This document shows, one piece after another, positions 8,059-16,745 of a DNA stretch of 64,000 nucleotides. The notes under the pieces were generated by a model. It was given only the letters and a program-made list of their open reading frames with translations, ran no database searches and was not told the DNA's origin. Made by a program: the position numbers and the translations under genes. The first letter of the stretch is position 1; the number at the start of each line of letters is the position of its first letter. Origin of the DNA: JABWAM01 sp964653025 (lineage in GTDB: Bacteria > Verrucomicrobiota > Verrucomicrobiia > JABWAM01); contig CAZZBZ010000005.1 in the NCBI GenBank assembly GCA_964653025.1, forward strand, positions 1-64,000, in the 5' to 3' direction.

Positions 8059-8610
8059 ATGAAAACCATGTCCCGCTTCGCTTCTCTCGTTTCTTTCTTT
8101 AGCTTCGCTTTGGCCGGGGTCGCCCTCGCGGGAGACGATTCCACCACAGGCTCCGTAGTTTGCGTGGACACCCAGGTCGAGGTGACTGCCTCCAGTCAGG
8201 TGGGTGCGAAGTTTGTGGCTCCCGAGACCGGCACGTACACGCTCACCCTCCTTTCGGGTGCCTTCTGCTATCTACCCCAGCAACCCGGCCAATCCTCCCC
8301 GTACGACGGGTGGCTGACCCAGGTTCAGTTCTACAAGAAGGCGGTGAAATGGGGTGCGCCCGACGAGTGGGGAAAACACCCGGTCGGCCCTGATGGTTCC
8401 GTGGGCAACAGCGATCACCAGGCGAGTAAGGCCCAGGCTGCGGCTGCGGGCAAGGGCGCCTGTACCACGGTCGAACTCGAAAAGGGCCAGACGATCACCT
8501 TTCTCGTGAGCGACGGCTCCGATTGGTACGGCGACAATGAAGGTTCGGTGCAGGTCGGCATCACCGCCGACATCCCCCAGCCATCTGAAGATCCGTACGA
8601 GAGCCCCTGA
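8059..8610 (+). CDS. Exported beta-rich protein with a lectin-like YxDNxG motif
   Basis: 183 residues with a clear signal peptide (MKTMSRFASLVSFFSFALAG, cut near Ala-Leu-Ala). The C-terminal part reads ITFLVSDGSDWYGDNEGSVQV, resembling by eye the calcium/sugar-binding end of PA-IL (LecA)-like beta-sandwich domains (Y-x-[DN]-N-x-G-x-x-x-V). The mature protein has three Cys and many Gly/Ser. The resemblance is a weak, short-motif match, so sugar binding is only a suggestion. It stands alone, 127 bases after the solute-binding protein. Confidence 0.7.
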   Translation: MKTMSRFASLVSFFSFALAGVALAGDDSTTGSVVCVDTQVEVTASSQVGAKFVAPETGTYTLTLLSGAFCYLPQQPGQSSPYDGWLTQVQFYKKAVKWGAPDEWGKHPVGPDGSVGNSDHQASKAQAAAAGKGACTTVELEKGQTITFLVSDGSDWYGDNEGSVQVGITADIPQPSEDPYESP

Positions 8611-8764
8611 GGGATGGTTTTCGATCGGCCGCGCTCAAGCGAGCATGTTTGCGGGAGGTCTGCTCAGGTGTTCGGTTTACTCGCCGGCTACCCTTGCGAA
8701 GCCGAGAAGTGATGTTTTCGGGAGACATGGGATTGCCCGCGTGAGGCTTTCTCCATAACTTGGC

Positions 8765-9322
8765 ATGAGAAAATTTCTCCTCTTCTTAGGCCTGATCGCG
8801 TTGGCGTGGGTGGGCTTCAAATGGCTCACTGTCCAGTACGGCGGCAAGATCGCGGTTCCCTCGTCCTCGCCAGTGTCCAACGTCGGCGAGCGCTATGGAA
8901 TCGTCGGGGCCGACTTCGGGAAGGATGCCGCCAAGCCAGCCGCCCCCGCGACGACGGTCTCGTCCCCGGCTACCCCTGCCGCGTCCGTCCCAGAGAACGC
9001 GTTCGTCTGCACGCGGTCGGTGGATGCCTTCGATCCCGCCGCGCCCGCTCGCCAGATCGGCTTTTTCAATGCGGGGAGCCGTCTCCAAATCGGCGGGTTC
9101 TATCCCGCGTCGGGAATGTTTGGCGTGACCTACCAGGACCCGGGCGGCCGCGTGATCCAGGCGCTCTGCCGTCCCGCGGACGTGGGGCAGAAGCCTCCCG
9201 AGACCGCAGCGACCCCATCGAGCGGCTTTCCATCCCCGTCGGGGTCCTCGTCGCCCGCTCAGAAGCAGGGAACCATGTCGAGTTGGCAAGACCGGATCCA
9301 GAGGGCCACGGGAGGGAACTGA
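8765..9322 (+). CDS. Membrane-anchored protein of unknown function
   Basis: I do not recognise this gene. Its 185 residues start with a single hydrophobic helix (MRKFLLFLGLIALAWVGFKW), so the rest is probably periplasmic. An Ala/Pro/Ser-rich linker (about 55-80) leads to a compact region with two Cys (VCTRSVDAFD and QALCRPAD). A second Pro/Ser/Gly-rich stretch and a short tail, SSWQDRIQRATGG, follow. The low-complexity linkers around one small domain suggest a tethered binding module. Confidence 0.65.
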   Translation: MRKFLLFLGLIALAWVGFKWLTVQYGGKIAVPSSSPVSNVGERYGIVGADFGKDAAKPAAPATTVSSPATPAASVPENAFVCTRSVDAFDPAAPARQIGFFNAGSRLQIGGFYPASGMFGVTYQDPGGRVIQALCRPADVGQKPPETAATPSSGFPSPSGSSSPAQKQGTMSSWQDRIQRATGGN

Positions 9323-9367
9323 TCGAGGAATTCCTGGAGACGGGATGCCCTCATCCCGCTTCTCCTC

Positions 9368-10726
9368 TCATTCGTACCGAAGGGCCTGGATGGGATCGAG
9401 GCGGGAGGCCTTGAAGGCGGGGTAGAAGCCGGCGAAGACGCCGGTGAGGACCGAGAAGGCGAAGCTGATGACGAGGGAGTAAAGCTTGATCACGGGCTCG
9501 TTGTTCAGTTCGGCGACGAGCTTGATGAGTTGGACGACCCCGAAGGCGGAGCCGAGGCCAAGGAGTCCTCCGAGGAAGCCGAGGACACTGCTCTCAATGA
9601 GGATCTGCGAGAAGATGTCGCGTCCGCGGGCACCGACGGCGAGGCGGATCCCAATTTCCCGCACGCGCTCCGAGATGCTGGCGAGCATGATGTTCGCGAT
9701 GCCGATGCCGCCGACGATGAGGCTGATACCGGCGATGATGCCGCCACTCAGCCGCGCGGCCTTCACGGAGGTCTCGATGGACTCGGCCCAGTCCTCGCGT
9801 GTTCCAAATCCGAAGTCCTCCACCCCGCGGTGGGTCTTGAGCAGCGAGGCGCGGACCTCCTTCACGGCGTCGGCTAGCCGCGCGGGGTCGCGGACGCGGA
9901 GGTTCAGTTCGGAGAGCCGCGGGTCGGGCCCGAGCTCATTGTAGGGAAGTTGGAGGCTCGCGGAGCGGAAGGTCACTAGCATCGTGGAGATGGGGAAGGC
10001 GATGAGGCTGTTGCGCCACCAGGCAAAACTGTAGCGCTGGGCACCGCGGGACTTTGAGGCCACGACACGGCGCTCCACGGCGCGCTTCTGCATGGCCGCG
10101 AGGCGCCCCGACTCGCGGAGGCGGCGATCGTACTCGCTCTCGTATTCGCGGAAGACGCCAACAATGCGGAACGGGAGCCCGTTGATGTAGAGCATGCGAT
10201 TGAGCGGGGAATCATTTCGGTTCTGGCCGAGAGCCTCCCAGACGGGCCAGCCGATCACGCAGACCGGGGCGAAGCGGTCCACGTCGAGGTCGGAGATGAA
10301 GCGGCCGACCTCGATGTCATAGTTGTTCACGCGGGCAAACGAGGGAGCCGCCCCGACGATGCGTGGGCGGGTGATCTTGTTCAGGTACTGGACGACGCCC
10401 CCCCCGAGGTTTACCTCGGGAGAGATATCCTCCACGAGCGAGCACTCCCGTCGAATGATGTCCACGTCGTCAAGCGTACGCCCAGGCGAGAGGGATTTGA
10501 GATCCTCCTGCTCGACGGGCACGTCCTGCTCGATCACCTGGATGCGCTCCACGCCGCCGGAGGCGAGAAGGTTTTCGCGCATCCCGCGAGTCATCCCCTC
10601 AGTAATGGCAAACATCGCCACCAGGCTCGACACCCCAAGGATGATGCCGAGCATCGTCAGAAAGGAGCGAAACTTGTGCGCGAGGATCTCGCGCAGCCCG
10701 ACCTGGATGGAGAGGTGGATGTTCAA
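9368..10726 (-). CDS. MacB/FtsX-type ABC transporter permease
   Basis: Inner-membrane component of a MacB-like mechanotransmission ABC system (452 residues). The N-terminus has the typical helix FLTMLGIILGVSSLVAM, followed by a large periplasmic core domain (about 50-310) and the FtsX domain with three helices; the conserved IGIANIMLASISERVREIGI is present. The C-terminal DPIQALRYE is also family-typical. No partner ATPase or membrane-fusion protein is adjacent, so the partner must be elsewhere. It lies in the same orientation as the nucleotidase gene upstream, 120 bases apart. Confidence 0.9.
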   Translation of the reverse strand: MNIHLSIQVGLREILAHKFRSFLTMLGIILGVSSLVAMFAITEGMTRGMRENLLASGGVERIQVIEQDVPVEQEDLKSLSPGRTLDDVDIIRRECSLVEDISPEVNLGGGVVQYLNKITRPRIVGAAPSFARVNNYDIEVGRFISDLDVDRFAPVCVIGWPVWEALGQNRNDSPLNRMLYINGLPFRIVGVFREYESEYDRRLRESGRLAAMQKRAVERRVVASKSRGAQRYSFAWWRNSLIAFPISTMLVTFRSASLQLPYNELGPDPRLSELNLRVRDPARLADAVKEVRASLLKTHRGVEDFGFGTREDWAESIETSVKAARLSGGIIAGISLIVGGIGIANIMLASISERVREIGIRLAVGARGRDIFSQILIESSVLGFLGGLLGLGSAFGVVQLIKLVAELNNEPVIKLYSLVISFAFSVLTGVFAGFYPAFKASRLDPIQALRYE

Positions 10727-10846
10727 ACCGTGAGCAGTGAGAGGGGGAGGTTACAGGGGACGGGGGAGAGGGAACAGAAAAACCGGGAGGGATGGCATGT
10801 CTCCGTCCACCCTTTGTACCGAGGATTGCCTGGCTTCGGCGGCCGT

Positions 10847-12472
10847 TCAGCGTCCTTTCGGTTTTGCGCGCTCGATGGACCACCAAGTTGGCTGCGTGGG
10901 CTGGAGGGGCGAGTGTTTTCGGAGGTATTCGGCGAGCGCCTCGCGAGTCTGGAAGTCGTACTCCACAAGTTTTGCTTCAGGCAAATCGGCGAGCTCGCGA
11001 AGTTTCGGCCATCTTTGGCCCCCGCTCGCGAGATCGTAGGAGTTCGCGGCAAGGCGAACGCGGGCGTCGGGCGGAAGGGTGCGCCCTTCGCGGTCGCCGA
11101 GGAAGACGATGCGTTTTCCGGGAGGGGCCGAGCGCATGATTTTCATCGTGAGGCCCCAGAGGCCGCGGAAGCGCGGTGAGTCGTAGGCAGAAGCGTTCTC
11201 CTCGAGAATCTCAATCAGCTGATCGCGTGTGAACTCGGCGACCCCGACCGTGTTTTCGTAGGGGACGATCGACCAGACGTCGGCCATGCGAAGGGTTCCT
11301 GCCGGGAGCCCGGTCTTTTTATCGGCAAGCAGGCCGTGGAGGACGGCGTCCACCTTCCCGCCGCGGGATTTCACGGCCTCCGCGATGGCCGCGCAAAGGA
11401 GGTCGTGGAGAGGGGAAGGGGCCTTCGGCCCGCCGGTGGCCTCGATCGCGACTGCCGCCTCGCCCAACTTCTCGCCGAGGACCGCCTGGGTGCGGTCGAG
11501 ATCTGCGCGCAGGGCGGCGAGCACCTGCGGGTCCTGGGCGATCGAGGCGTCCATTGGGAGAAGTCGCGCCTTGCGGGAGGTGATGCGCCGCGCATCGGTG
11601 TCCCAGACGAGATCAATCCGTCCGAGATGGGAGCCCCAGGAGTTGGCCTGGGTGTAGAGTACGCCGCTGGTCGTCTGTTCATCGAACGGCTGGTGCGAGT
11701 GTCCCCCGATGATCACGTCGATTTCGGGGAAGCCGCGCGCGAGGGAGGCGATCTGGTTCGCGTGGTCGTCACCCTGTGGGCGGAGCCCTTGGTGGGCCGA
11801 GAGCACGAGCACCTCGCAGCCGGCCGCCTTCGCTTGCGGCACGGCGCGGCGCAGCGCCACAAGCGAGTCCTCGACAACGAGGCCGGGGATGAGACGCGGG
11901 CGCGACCAGGAGGGGATGCCGGGGGTGGTCAGGCCAAGAATTCCCACCTTCACGCCATCCACCTCGCGGATGGCAAAGGGCTTCACGCGCGCGAAAGCCT
12001 TCGCGATCTCGGGCGAGGCACCGGACGGAGCCTCGTAGCGGAGGTTTGCGGCGAGGAGGTCCCCCTGGAACTCGTTCATGCGCGGGGCGAGGGCATCGAG
12101 TCCCCAGTCGAACTCGTGGTTCCCGAGGGTCCAGCCCGAACAGCCGAGGAGGTTCATGGCGCGGATGATCGCCGCGCCGCGAGTGAGCCAGCCGAGGGCG
12201 TTGCCCTCGATCGTATCGCCGTTGTCGAGCCAGAGGACGTTGCGCTCCTTCGCGCGGATTGCGCGAATGGCGGTGGCGCAACGGGCGAAGCCGCCGAGCG
12301 GCTCGGCCAAGGGGTCCGCCCCCGGAGGAATGGGCGAGCGCGGGTTGTTCGCGGGAACGGCCGGCAGGATCGCGGAATGGAGGTCGGTGGTATGGAGGAT
12401 GACGAGGGAGACCTCGCGAGCGGGCAGGGCAAACGTCGTGGCGAGAAGCAGGGCGAGGACACGGGGGAACAT
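10847..12472 (-). CDS. Exported 5'-nucleotidase / 2',3'-cyclic phosphodiesterase (UshA-like)
   Basis: Periplasmic metallophosphoesterase that strips phosphate from nucleotides. The 541 residues begin with a signal peptide (MFPRVLALLLATTFALPARE). The metallophosphatase core has LHTTDLH, WLDNGDTIEGN, LGNHEFDWG and IIGGHSHQP, supplying the expected metal ligands; the usual Asn of LHTNDLHG is Thr. The C-terminal 5-nucleotidase domain starts near residue 340 and contains NTVGVAEFTRDQLIEILE. It is divergent from the NfeD gene with 102 bases between. Confidence 0.92.
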   Translation of the reverse strand: MFPRVLALLLATTFALPAREVSLVILHTTDLHSAILPAVPANNPRSPIPPGADPLAEPLGGFARCATAIRAIRAKERNVLWLDNGDTIEGNALGWLTRGAAIIRAMNLLGCSGWTLGNHEFDWGLDALAPRMNEFQGDLLAANLRYEAPSGASPEIAKAFARVKPFAIREVDGVKVGILGLTTPGIPSWSRPRLIPGLVVEDSLVALRRAVPQAKAAGCEVLVLSAHQGLRPQGDDHANQIASLARGFPEIDVIIGGHSHQPFDEQTTSGVLYTQANSWGSHLGRIDLVWDTDARRITSRKARLLPMDASIAQDPQVLAALRADLDRTQAVLGEKLGEAAVAIEATGGPKAPSPLHDLLCAAIAEAVKSRGGKVDAVLHGLLADKKTGLPAGTLRMADVWSIVPYENTVGVAEFTRDQLIEILEENASAYDSPRFRGLWGLTMKIMRSAPPGKRIVFLGDREGRTLPPDARVRLAANSYDLASGGQRWPKLRELADLPEAKLVEYDFQTREALAEYLRKHSPLQPTQPTWWSIERAKPKGR

Positions 12473-12574
12473 GTGGGAAGTGTAGGGAGAAGTTCGAAAT
12501 CCGAAATCTGAAAATCGAGTGAAGGGAGGAAAGAAATTCCGTGCCTCTTGCCGCCCGGGGAGTAGACTGCGCCC

Positions 12575-13987
12575 GTGAAACGTCTCCTGTTTTTCCTCAG
12601 CCTGGCGCTGGCCCTTGCTCCCTCCACGGCTCCTGCCGCGCCGGTGAGGAACGGACCCGTGGTGATCATCCCCATCCGCGACGAGATCGAATCCTCGATC
12701 GTTTACATCGTTCGCCGCGGAATTCGTGAGGCGACCGAGTGCGGCGCCCGCGCGGTGGTCCTGGATATCAACACCCCGGGCGGCCGCGGCGACGCGATGG
12801 AGGAGATCATGGAGCTTGTCGAGGGGTTCAAGGGCGAGACCGTCACCTTCGTGAACAAGAAGGCTCTCTCCGCGGGGGCGTTCATCGCTTTCGCGACAAA
12901 GCGGATCTGGATGGCCCCCTCAAGCACCATCGGGGCTGCCGCGCCAATTCTCATGGGTCCTGGTGGTGATATCCAGCAGCTTCCGGTTACCTTTCAGAAA
13001 AAGATCTCCTCGGCCTTCTCGGCGCGACTGCGCGCGACGGCGCAGCGCAACGGGCACCATCCCGACCTCGCCGACGCGATGGTCAAGGAGACCGAGGGTC
13101 TGGTCCTCGACGGGGTGACGGTGGTGAAGAAGGGAGACATCCTCACGCTCACGGACACGGAGGCGACGAAGCGTTACGGAAAGCCGTCGAAACCGCTCCT
13201 CGCGGAAGGGGTGGCTGCCGACATGGATGAGCTTCTCGCAAAACTCGGCCACGCGGGGGCGCCGGTGAAGCGGATCGAGGCGACGGGGGTGGAGCGAATC
13301 GCACGTTTCATCACGATGATCTCGCCGGTGTTGTTGCTGATCGGGATCGCGGGGATCTACCTGGAGTTCAAGACGCCGGGCGTGGTGCTGCCGGGGGTGG
13401 TCGGTGTCCTCGCATTGGTGGTTTTCTTTTTCGGCCACTATGTCGCGGGGCTTTCGGGCTCCGAGGAGGTGCTGCTCTTCGCCTTCGGCCTCATCCTCAT
13501 CGGGGTGGAACTCTTCCTGCTGCCCGGGCACGTGCTGCCGGGGTTCCTGGGCGTGGTGTGCGTCCTCGTCTCGCTTCTCTGGGCGATGGTGGAGAAGCTT
13601 CCCGCCGCGCCGCCGATCCCGGGAGCACCCGCGATGCCGGGCCTGGCAGCGTTCCAGATCCCGATGATCAAGCTCGCCGGCGCGATGATCGGGGCGGGTG
13701 TCCTTGTGGCGATTCTCTTGAAGTTTCTCCCAAAGGCGAGGGGGGCCTACGGCGGCCTGGTACTCACCAAGCAGCTCGACAAGGCCGGGGGCTTCACCTC
13801 CGCCGAGACGCACGCCGAGCTCATCGGCCAGAAGGGGGTGGCGCTCTCGATGCTCCGCCCGAGCGGCACGGCGCGTTTCGGGGAGCGGGTGGTGGACGTG
13901 ATCACCGAGGGCGAGTTCATCCCGCCCGGGGCGCACCTGGAAGTGGTCGCGGTCCACGGCGCGCAGGTGGTTGTGAGGAAGCAGTGA
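12575..13987 (+). CDS. NfeD1-type membrane-bound ClpP-class serine protease
   Basis: Long NfeD (470 residues) with an N-terminal signal peptide, a ClpP-like protease domain and several membrane helices plus a C-terminal OB-fold domain. The catalytic Ser is in KKALSAGAF (Ser99) and the catalytic Lys in FQKKISS (Lys142/143), matching the Ser/Lys dyad of archaeal 1510-N proteases. DINTPGG at 64-70 is the oxyanion-type motif. The four or so helices lie at about 245-375. It starts with GTG. The downstream NfeD2 and floA genes form the classic NfeD-flotillin unit, thought to act in membrane-domain organisation. Confidence 0.93.
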   Translation: MKRLLFFLSLALALAPSTAPAAPVRNGPVVIIPIRDEIESSIVYIVRRGIREATECGARAVVLDINTPGGRGDAMEEIMELVEGFKGETVTFVNKKALSAGAFIAFATKRIWMAPSSTIGAAAPILMGPGGDIQQLPVTFQKKISSAFSARLRATAQRNGHHPDLADAMVKETEGLVLDGVTVVKKGDILTLTDTEATKRYGKPSKPLLAEGVAADMDELLAKLGHAGAPVKRIEATGVERIARFITMISPVLLLIGIAGIYLEFKTPGVVLPGVVGVLALVVFFFGHYVAGLSGSEEVLLFAFGLILIGVELFLLPGHVLPGFLGVVCVLVSLLWAMVEKLPAAPPIPGAPAMPGLAAFQIPMIKLAGAMIGAGVLVAILLKFLPKARGAYGGLVLTKQLDKAGGFTSAETHAELIGQKGVALSMLRPSGTARFGERVVDVITEGEFIPPGAHLEVVAVHGAQVVVRKQ

Positions 13988-14036
13988 GCGGATGATGGGG
14001 GCATCGTGTGCGGGCGCGACCAATTTATTGGTGTTT

Positions 14037-14093
14037 CCCGCCGTGGGGACACGGCGGGCTACCGGCGGTAGCCCGTGCTGTCCCCAGCACGGG
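14037..14093. repeat. Double-hairpin palindromic repeat, copy 2
   Basis: Two perfect 9-bp hairpins: CCCGCCGTG (14037-14045) with CACGGCGGG (14050-14058), and CCCGTGCTG (14072-14080) with CAGCACGGG (14085-14093), each with a 4-base loop. Between them GGCTACC (14057-14063) pairs with GGTAGCC (14067-14073). Alternatively the whole element folds as one long stem. Same family as 3303-3368. It sits in the 220-bp gap between the two NfeD genes. Confidence 0.8.
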
Positions 14094-14207
14094 AGGGGGA
14101 ACTTGCTCACGGCACCAACAATTTTGTCCTGCACCCTTTGCTTGAGGCATGCGCCTTGGGGCTTGCAGCGCGGCTTCGCTGGCTTCAGCCTTCGGCCGGT
14201 TACCCCT

Positions 14208-14693
14208 ATGTCCTGGATCATTCTTTTTTCCATCCTCGGAATCATCCTGATTTGCCTGGAGTTGTTCCTCCCGGGAATGGTGGTCGGTACGGCCGGGGGG
14301 GTCTGCATGGTCCTGGCGGTGGCGCTCACCTACGCGAAGTACGGCGTAGTTGCCGGGAACATGGCGCTTGCCGCGCTCGCCATCGCCAGTGCCGTCGGGA
14401 TCGTGATCTGGCTGTTTGTCTTCCCCCGCACGCGAAGTGGGCGAAGCATGATCACCCACGGCGACCTTGCGACGAGCAAGTCCGCCGATTCCCTCGAGGC
14501 TCTCCTGGGGAGCGAAGGCGAGGCGCTCACCCAGCTCCGCCCCGCCGGCACGGTTCGGATCGCGGGGCGGCGGGTGGATGCGGTCGCCGAATCCGGCTTG
14601 ATTGCCCCCATGGCGCGGATTAGGGTCGTCCGCGTCGAGGGCAACCGCGTTTTCGTCCGAAAGCTCGACAGCCAACCTCCCATCTCTCCCTAA
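14208..14693 (+). CDS. NfeD2-type short NfeD membrane protein
   Basis: 161 residues from an ATG giving MSWIILFSILGIIL. The frame is open upstream, but that part is repeat DNA, so the shorter start is preferred. Three membrane helices (about 3-20, 25-45, 50-72) are followed by a C-terminal OB-fold domain with GEALTQLRPAGTVRIAGRRV, the NfeD hallmark (LRPxGxxxxxGxR). Lacking a protease domain, it is the short partner that usually accompanies a flotillin gene, as here: floA starts 18 bases downstream. Confidence 0.9.
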   Translation: MSWIILFSILGIILICLELFLPGMVVGTAGGVCMVLAVALTYAKYGVVAGNMALAALAIASAVGIVIWLFVFPRTRSGRSMITHGDLATSKSADSLEALLGSEGEALTQLRPAGTVRIAGRRVDAVAESGLIAPMARIRVVRVEGNRVFVRKLDSQPPISP

Positions 14694-14711
14694 CCCCAAA
14701 CTGCTCCTTCC

Positions 14712-15731
14712 ATGAACCCCATTACCGGCATCCTCTTTGGCATCGGCGCGATCGTTGCGCTGGTCTTTATCGGCGTCTTCCTTTCCTTCGCCTCGGTGTA
14801 CATCCGCGCCCTCGTGGCGGGCGCGCCCGTTGGGCTGATGGAACTCATCGGCATGAAGCTCCAGCGCGTTCCGATCGGGTTGATCGTGGACAACCGAATC
14901 TTTGCCGTGAAAGCGGGCATCCCGGTGACGACCGACCTGCTCGTGGCCCACTTCCAGGCGGGCGGGAACGTGCCGATGGTCGTGCGCGCGCTCATCGCGG
15001 CGGACAAGGCGAGCCTGCCTCTGGACTTCAGGCGCGCGACGGCCATTGACCTGGCAACCCAGCAATCAGGAAAAACAGTCTTCGAGGCGGTGATCACGAG
15101 CGTGAACCCGCGCGTGATTGATTGCCCGAGCCAGCAGCAAGGGGGGCGGATGACGATCGATGCGGTCGCCAAGGACGGAATCCAACTCAAGGTGAAGGCG
15201 CGGGTGACCGTGCGCACGCACCTCGAGCGTTTCGTCGGCGGCGCGACGGAGGAAACGATCATGGCCCGCGTGGGCGAGGGCATCGTGACGACCATTGGCT
15301 CGGCGGGGAGCTACAAGGAGGTGCTGGAGAACCCCGACATGATCTCCAAGCGCTGCCTCGAGAAGGGCCTCGACTCGGGCACCGCCTACGAAATTCTTTC
15401 GATCGATGTGGCGGACGTGGACGTGGGCGAGAACGTCGGTGCCAAGCTGCAGGCCGAGCAGGCCGAGGCGGACAAGCGCGTGGCGCAGGCCCGCGCCGAA
15501 GTGCGCCGCACGACGGCCGTGGCCCTCGAGCAGGAAATGAAGGCCCGCACCCAGGAGATGCGCGCGAAGGTCGTGGAGGCCGAGGCCGAGATCCCGCGCG
15601 CCTTCGCGGAGGCCCTCCGCGGCGGCAAGCTCGGCATCATGGACTACTACCGGATGCAGAACATCCAGGCGGATACCGCGATGCGCGGCAGCATCGCCGG
15701 GGACACCTCTCCGAAGAGCCCGGGCGCCTGA
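14712..15731 (+). CDS. floA: Flotillin-like protein FloA (UPF0365)
   Basis: Scaffold of bacterial membrane microdomains. At 339 residues it fits the FloA family. An N-terminal hydrophobic segment (about 8-28) anchors it; the SPFH-like region contains RALIAADKASLPLDF, VITSVNPRVIDCP and GGRMTIDAVAKDGI. Then comes a long helical part rich in Glu/Ala repeats (AEQAEADKRVAQARAEVRR). The tail GKLGIMDYYRMQNIQADTAM is strongly conserved in the family. It is third in the NfeD1-NfeD2-floA operon. Confidence 0.96.
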   Translation: MNPITGILFGIGAIVALVFIGVFLSFASVYIRALVAGAPVGLMELIGMKLQRVPIGLIVDNRIFAVKAGIPVTTDLLVAHFQAGGNVPMVVRALIAADKASLPLDFRRATAIDLATQQSGKTVFEAVITSVNPRVIDCPSQQQGGRMTIDAVAKDGIQLKVKARVTVRTHLERFVGGATEETIMARVGEGIVTTIGSAGSYKEVLENPDMISKRCLEKGLDSGTAYEILSIDVADVDVGENVGAKLQAEQAEADKRVAQARAEVRRTTAVALEQEMKARTQEMRAKVVEAEAEIPRAFAEALRGGKLGIMDYYRMQNIQADTAMRGSIAGDTSPKSPGA

Positions 15732-15751
15732 CCGCCACCGCAAGGCGGCGG

Positions 15752-15873
15752 AATGTCCAAAACCCAACACCCAATGCCCAACGGTGATCAGAGACGGTCG
15801 AGCGAAAAGGGCCAGGTCCATCAGATGAGGAGCATGCCTCGGTATGGGCATTGGACATTGGGGCTTGGACATT
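15752..15873. repeat. Imperfect inverted repeat of TGTCCAA/CCCAATGCCCA type
   Basis: The left arm 15752-15780 (AATGTCCAA...CAATGCCCA) and right arm 15845-15873 (TGGGCATTG...TTGGACATT) pair at 24 of 29 positions across a 64-base loop. It fills most of the gap between floA and the next gene. Arms of this composition read like short repeated words (CCAATGCCCA, GGACATTGG) and do not code. Confidence 0.75.
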
Positions 15874-15926
15874 GCATGGAGCGGCAATTCGCAGGGAAGA
15901 ATCGTTCCTTCGACTGATTCGCCGGT

Positions 15927-16646
15927 ATGGGCTTGGACGTTTCCTCGATGACCGCCGCTCCCATGTTGGCCTCGGGCATGGACCTCATCGGGGTCCTGTT
16001 CTTCGTTGTCGTCGCGATCCTCTCGGCGCTGAGCAAGAAGGCCCAGCAAGGGCCTGCGACGGAAGAGGGGGAGACCCCGCATCCAGAACGTCGACCGATT
16101 CCAAAAAGGGGGGTGCCGCCTTCCCGTCCCGACCCGTCCCCTGCACCGGTGCCGGAGCCCGAGCCGACGCTCGAAGGCCAGATGCGCCGTTTTCTTGAGG
16201 AGATGCGGAACTCTCCCGACATGCCATCCTCGGAAAAGGCGCGTCCCACCCCTCTGCCCATGCCCCAGCCCGCACGTCCGGTATTCATCCCCCAACGGAC
16301 GGAGCCTGCGACCTTCTCCCCGCCGCGCAAGCCGAGTCGGGCGGCCGTGCTGCCGCCCATGCATGTATCCGAAGAGGAGGTCGAGGGGCCGCGCACGCCC
16401 AGGCTGGCGGACACTTCACCCAACATGCGTGCCGAGTTGGGCCGCAGCCTCGAGGCTCTACACAGCGAGATGGAGGTGACCCACACCGAGTTGCGCGAGG
16501 TGGCGCCGCCCTCGGCGGTCGAGGGCGACATCGAGCGGACGGGAACGCGTTTCGACCCCGCGGTCTTCCGCACACCCGACAGCGCAAGACAGGCGGTGCT
16601 GCTTTCGGAGGTTCTCGGTTTTCCCCGCGCGCTGAAGCCATGGTGA
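15927..16646 (+). CDS. Membrane-anchored protein of unknown function, downstream of floA
   Basis: I do not recognise this 239-residue protein. It has one hydrophobic segment near the N-terminus (DLIGVLFFVVVAILSAL, about 19-35), followed by a long charged, Pro-rich and probably disordered region with several PRPVF/PTPLPMPQP-like stretches. The C-terminal third is more ordered: SPNMRAELGRSLEALHSEM and DSARQAVLLSEVLGFPRAL. The same-strand position 195 bases after floA, across a repeat, suggests but does not prove a link with the NfeD-flotillin operon. Confidence 0.7.
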   Translation: MGLDVSSMTAAPMLASGMDLIGVLFFVVVAILSALSKKAQQGPATEEGETPHPERRPIPKRGVPPSRPDPSPAPVPEPEPTLEGQMRRFLEEMRNSPDMPSSEKARPTPLPMPQPARPVFIPQRTEPATFSPPRKPSRAAVLPPMHVSEEEVEGPRTPRLADTSPNMRAELGRSLEALHSEMEVTHTELREVAPPSAVEGDIERTGTRFDPAVFRTPDSARQAVLLSEVLGFPRALKPW

Positions 16647-16745
16647 GTTCTTCCGCCCGACTGATGGTTACGGCCAAGGTGGAGCAAGTTACGGCTTGAT
16701 CGGCGATTGCTGCGTACACATGAGGCGCGCGTGTCCGCGCACGCC

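Noticed and set aside
12490..12530. Repeated GAAATC words in the ushA/nfeD gap
   Set aside because: TTCGAAATCCGAAATCTGAA is too short and degenerate to call a repeat element without more copies.
15927..16646. TolA- or TonB-like protein for the Pro-rich floA neighbour
   Set aside because: The Pro-rich region lacks the Glu-Pro/Lys-Pro repeats and TonB box-type C-terminal domain.
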